This document shows positions 3,529 through 6,463 of a stretch of 6,463 bases of DNA, piece after piece. Position numbers and translations under genes: made by a program. The notes beneath the pieces were generated by a model. It did no database searches, was not told where the DNA came from, and saw only the letters and a list, made by a program, of their open reading frames with translations. Within the stretch, counting starts at the first letter, position 1, and each line of letters starts with the position of its first letter. This stretch comes from an uncultured Collinsella sp. (GTDB taxonomy: Bacteria; Actinomycetota; Coriobacteriia; Coriobacteriales; Coriobacteriaceae): the NCBI GenBank assembly GCA_902465425.1, contig CABQNA010000092.1, positions 1 to 6,463 on the forward strand. The letters run 5' to 3'.

Positions 3529-5997
3529 ATGGAATCGTTGTACCGAAAGTATCGCCCGCTCACCTTCGACTCCGTGGTGGGCCAGCAGCATATCGTCTCG
3601 ACGCTCGAGCACGCCATCACCGAGGGGCGCCTGTCCCACGCATACCTGTTCTGCGGACCGCGCGGCACGGGCAAGACCACCATGGCGCGCATCCTTGCCA
3701 AGGCGCTGCTGTGCCGTAATGCCGAGGCAGCGCGCGCCGAGGGCGCAAGCGGGTGCATGCCCGACGGCACCTGTGAGGAGTGCGAGCTCATCGCCGAGGG
3801 CAACCACCCCGATGTCTACGAGCTCGATGCCGCAAGCCGCACGGGCGTGGACAATGTGCGCGAGGAGATCATCAACTCCGTCAACTTTGCCCCGGTGCGC
3901 GGCAAGTACAAGATCTATATCATCGACGAGGTTCACATGCTCACGACGGCGGCGTTCAACGCGCTGCTCAAGACGCTTGAGGAGCCGCCGGCACACGTGA
4001 TCTTTGTGCTGTGCACCACCGACCCGCAAAAGATTCTGGAGACCATCCTCTCGCGCTGCCAGCGCTTCGATTTCCATCGCATCGGCAACGAGGATATCGA
4101 GCGTCGCCTGGCATACGTGTGCGAGCAGGAGGGCTTCGATTACGACGATGAGGCGCTGGCTATCGTGGCGCGCCATGCCAAGGGCGGCATGCGCGACGCG
4201 TTGTCCACGCTGGAGCAGCTGAGCGTCTTTGGCAACGGTTCTGTGCATGCGGACGACGCCCGCTCGCTTTTAGGTGAGGTTTCGGACCAGATTTTGGGCG
4301 AGTTTTCCCGCGCCATTGCCGATCGCGATGTTGCCGAGCTCTATGGACTGATTCGTGCGCAGGTCGAGGAAGGAAACGACCTGCTGGAGCTGACGCGCGA
4401 CCTGGTGGCGCATGTGCGTGACGTGTACGTTGCCTGCGTTGCCGGTGCCCGTGCCGAGCTGTTTGAGGGCGGCTCCGAGCAGGCCGAGGCGCTTGCTGCC
4501 GAGGCCGCTGCCTTTGGCGAGCATCCTGCCGACCGCCTGGCCCGTGTGCTGACGGTGCTCGACGATGCCGCACTGGAGATGAGGGGCGCGAGCGACGTGC
4601 GCCTGGTGCTCGAGATTGCCTGCACGCGTCTGGCGCGTCCCGAGGCTGATTTAACGATTGAGGCATTGGCCGAGCGCGTGACACGCCTGGAGGCCATGGT
4701 TGCCAACGGCGCCGTGCCGGCGAGCGTGGCTGCTGCTCAAGCGAGTGCGCCTGCTGCATCCGCACCCGCTGTCCAGCAGCCGACGCTGATCTCGGGTGCC
4801 CGAGCCGCTACTCCTGCGGCGACCTCTGCCCCTGCTGTTACGTCCGCGCGCCAGGGCGGTATGCCTTGGGACCGTGGTGCTGCCGCTCCGACGGCTCAGC
4901 CTGCGCCCCGTTCTGCGTCCGTGTCAGCTTCCAAGCCTGCAGCGCCTGCACCTCAGCCTGCGCCGGCTCCGACGCCTCAGCCCGTTGCGGCCCCCGCGCC
5001 TGCCACCGCTCCGGCACCTAAGCCCCAGTCCAACAACGCCGCCCAGGTTGCCGCCGCCGGTGCCGCCGAGACGCCCGCGGTCGAGGATGCCGGAGAGCTG
5101 CAGCGCAAATGGGCCGAGGTTGTCGAGCGTGTCAAGGCACGTCAGGCTTCCTACGCAGGGCTTTTGCTCAACGCCCGCGCCACGGCCGACGACGGCTCCA
5201 AGCTCACGGTCTCGTTCCCCGCAGGTTCGACTTTTGCCATTAAGATGCTCGGTCGCGCCGATACGCAGTCGGTGGTCCTGCCGACGGTCTGCGCGGTCTT
5301 CGGTCGTCGTACCGTCGACTATGTCCTGGATGGGGGTGGCACGCCGGCTCCTCAACATGAGGAGCATTCTCCATCTGCACGGGCTGCGGCATCTGCGGAC
5401 CCGCAACCCGTGTCCTCGGCGGCCCCTGCATCCTCGAGCGCCAGCGCGCCGCAGCAGCAAGCGACACCGGTAGCGGCATCGACCCCGTCGGCGCCTAAGC
5501 CCGCGGCGCCCAAACCGGCTGCTCCGACACCCGTGTCCAAGCCCGCCTCGCCCGCGCCCAAGTCGTCTGACCTGGGCAAAGCCCCCTGGCTACGCTCCGA
5601 TAACCCCGCCGGCGCTCCTGCCACGGGTAAGCTCCCGACCGAGCCCGCGCCCCGAGCGCCCGAGCGCGCGTCCGCTCCCAAGGCTCAGCCTGCCGCGCCG
5701 TGGGAATCCGAGCAGGTGCCCTACGACGACGCTATGGTCGGCGGCTTTGCCGGCGATGCGAGCGGGGACGATCTGCCTCCGTTCGACGTGCCGGGTGCGA
5801 CGCCCGCGCCCAAGTCCGCTGCAGCTGCCCCCAAAGAGGAGGACGCTCCTGCAGCTCCCTGGGAATCCAATCCCGGTGCTGGCAGCCCCTTCGGCCATCA
5901 GGGCGCAGCCCCGAGCATCCCGCAGACCGAGGACGAGGCCAAGGCCCTCATCCGCAGCGTCTTTGGCCAGGCCACCATCTTCAAGCCGGTGGAGTAG
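3529..5997 (+). CDS. dnaX: DNA polymerase III subunit tau/gamma (clamp loader)
   Basis: DnaX is the AAA+ ATPase of the clamp loader that opens and places the sliding clamp, and the full-length tau form tethers polymerase cores at the fork. The 822-residue product starts with the family signature SLYRKYRPLTFDSVVGQ. Walker A is GPRGTGKT (43-50), Walker B IIDEVHM (131-137), sensor 1 LCTTDP (161-166), the arginine-finger motif SRC (175-177) and sensor 2 GGMRDALS (219-226). Zinc ligands are probably C62, C76, C82 and C85; the spacing C-x5-C-x2-C is wider than the usual C-x2-C-x2-C. The collar domain runs to about 375. Two Ala/Pro-rich disordered linkers (about 398-515 and 604-797) flank a folded domain (about 521-602, from ELQRKWAEVVERV), and a short charged/hydrophobic end (EDEAKALIRSVFGQ) closes the protein. 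It is longer than the E. coli (643) and B. subtilis (563) proteins because of the linkers. In-frame upstream ATGs exist (3469, 3484), but the family start and GGGGGAG at 3517-3523 favour 3529. No slippery A-run for making gamma by frameshifting was seen. Confidence 0.97.
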   Translation: MESLYRKYRPLTFDSVVGQQHIVSTLEHAITEGRLSHAYLFCGPRGTGKTTMARILAKALLCRNAEAARAEGASGCMPDGTCEECELIAEGNHPDVYELDAASRTGVDNVREEIINSVNFAPVRGKYKIYIIDEVHMLTTAAFNALLKTLEEPPAHVIFVLCTTDPQKILETILSRCQRFDFHRIGNEDIERRLAYVCEQEGFDYDDEALAIVARHAKGGMRDALSTLEQLSVFGNGSVHADDARSLLGEVSDQILGEFSRAIADRDVAELYGLIRAQVEEGNDLLELTRDLVAHVRDVYVACVAGARAELFEGGSEQAEALAAEAAAFGEHPADRLARVLTVLDDAALEMRGASDVRLVLEIACTRLARPEADLTIEALAERVTRLEAMVANGAVPASVAAAQASAPAASAPAVQQPTLISGARAATPAATSAPAVTSARQGGMPWDRGAAAPTAQPAPRSASVSASKPAAPAPQPAPAPTPQPVAAPAPATAPAPKPQSNNAAQVAAAGAAETPAVEDAGELQRKWAEVVERVKARQASYAGLLLNARATADDGSKLTVSFPAGSTFAIKMLGRADTQSVVLPTVCAVFGRRTVDYVLDGGGTPAPQHEEHSPSARAAASADPQPVSSAAPASSSASAPQQQATPVAASTPSAPKPAAPKPAAPTPVSKPASPAPKSSDLGKAPWLRSDNPAGAPATGKLPTEPAPRAPERASAPKAQPAAPWESEQVPYDDAMVGGFAGDASGDDLPPFDVPGATPAPKSAAAAPKEEDAPAAPWESNPGAGSPFGHQGAAPSIPQTEDEAKALIRSVFGQATIFKPVE

Positions 5998-6018
5998 CTG
6001 CGCAGGCGGGTATACTGC

Positions 6019-6463
6019 TCAAGAAGAGGACCCCTTGTCCGGGCGCATCTGTATTTCGGACATGTGTAGTGTGGTGCCGCGTATGTCGCATTTGAGCAGA
6101 CAGGTGCGTGACGGTCGGCCTAGGATGCTGAGGTCGATACGATACGTCGCATGGCTGTCCGTGTACTCGACTTGCTCGGCGTTAATGGTTGCTCCGATTG
6201 CCAAATAAACGCCTAGCTCGGCATCGACAATCTTGAAGTCCTTTATCTTGACCTTGAACTCTTGATAGAGGGACGGGCTGTTGTAGTAGACGGTTCGGGT
6301 TCCGTCGGTGCACTCATCGGTCGTCTCCCATTTGACGACGGGCTGGTCCGAGCTGGCTATCAGCAGTTCTGCTCCAAAAGCTATGGCATGGGTGATGACA
6401 ACCAGCAATGCCCAGCCGACAAAGAGATAGAGAACCACATATGCAACGGGGTGTTTTGAGCGG
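6019..6463 (-). CDS. Hypothetical membrane-anchored protein, N-terminus beyond the window
   Basis: I do not recognise this protein. The frame is open from TGA at 6021-6019 to the right edge, and residues continue upstream of the only internal alternative start (GTG at 6438), so the true start probably lies outside. Visible are a few residues, a hydrophobic helix (VVLYLFVGWALLVVITHAIAFG) and a mainly beta-like region of about 115 residues with charged and Thr/Ser-rich strands (KWETTDECTDGTRTVYY, FKVKIKDFKIVDAELGVYL, ATYRIDLSIL) ending in KGSSS. Three cysteines follow the helix (DEC, then CLLKC). This suggests a single-pass protein with a domain outside the membrane; topology is inferred. It is convergent with dnaX, stop to stop with 21 bases between. 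The DNA is visibly less GC-rich than the neighbours, and it occupies the place where ybaB and recR follow dnaX in many bacteria, consistent with an accessory insertion. A plus-strand frame over the same DNA is less plausible because it lacks a start with a ribosome binding site and continues out of the dnaX shadow. Confidence 0.6.
   Translation of the reverse strand, partial: RSKHPVAYVVLYLFVGWALLVVITHAIAFGAELLIASSDQPVVKWETTDECTDGTRTVYYNSPSLYQEFKVKIKDFKIVDAELGVYLAIGATINAEQVEYTDSHATYRIDLSILGRPSRTCLLKCDIRGTTLHMSEIQMRPDKGSSS

Noticed and set aside
3427..4248. Long minus-strand open frame opposite the dnaX AAA+ region
   Set aside because: It mirrors dnaX codons in GC-rich DNA, shows no family resemblance and lies wholly inside a certain gene.
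5829..5850. CCCCCAAAG with AGGAGG and the small hairpin AGGAG-GACG-CTCCT as a possible dnaX frameshift site
   Set aside because: The reading-frame phase does not fit an X-XXY-YYZ heptamer, and the site is far too late to make a gamma-length product.
6028..6040. GGAC-CCCTT-GTCC as a terminator between dnaX and the convergent gene
   Set aside because: The stem is only four pairs and lies inside the last codons of the convergent gene; too weak to call, though on the minus strand a T-rich stretch follows.

Overview
This is a GC-rich bacterial window. The combination of a Ser/Thr protein kinase directly followed by an FhaA-type (DUF3662) protein, the Ala/Pro-rich long DnaX, and the codon use points to an actinobacterium, most likely the Coriobacteriia (Collinsella-like). 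The genus is inferred from general resemblance, not from a search.

Layout, left to right. Positions 1-2301 hold the distal part of a minus-strand operon: a Ser/Thr kinase fused to a large polytopic membrane domain (448-2301), translationally coupled through a GTGA overlap to an fhaA-like gene (1-451) that leaves the window. In this sequence the fhaA-like gene is broken by a frame change near 218-221. Positions 2302-2687 are a 386-bp gene-free stretch containing three copies of a dyad element repeated with an exact 62-bp period, a GC hairpin just after the next gene's stop, and the kinase leader. Positions 2688-3413 encode a minus-strand membrane protein with a YcxB-like domain and an extremely basic tail. 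A 115-bp divergent intergenic region follows. Positions 3529-5997 encode DnaX, the tau-type subunit of the DNA polymerase III clamp loader (822 aa, unusually long because of two Ala/Pro-rich linkers). Convergent to it, 21 bp away, is an unrecognised, N-terminally truncated membrane-anchored protein (6019 to the right edge) in visibly less GC-rich DNA.

The functional themes are separate: phospho-signalling at the membrane and probably at the cell envelope (kinase and FHA-type partner), chromosome replication (dnaX), and two uncharacterised membrane proteins. No CRISPR array, transposase, rRNA or tRNA was seen. The most unusual features are the 62-bp-period dyad array, in which one stem position shows a compensatory base-pair swap, and the broken fhaA reading frame.
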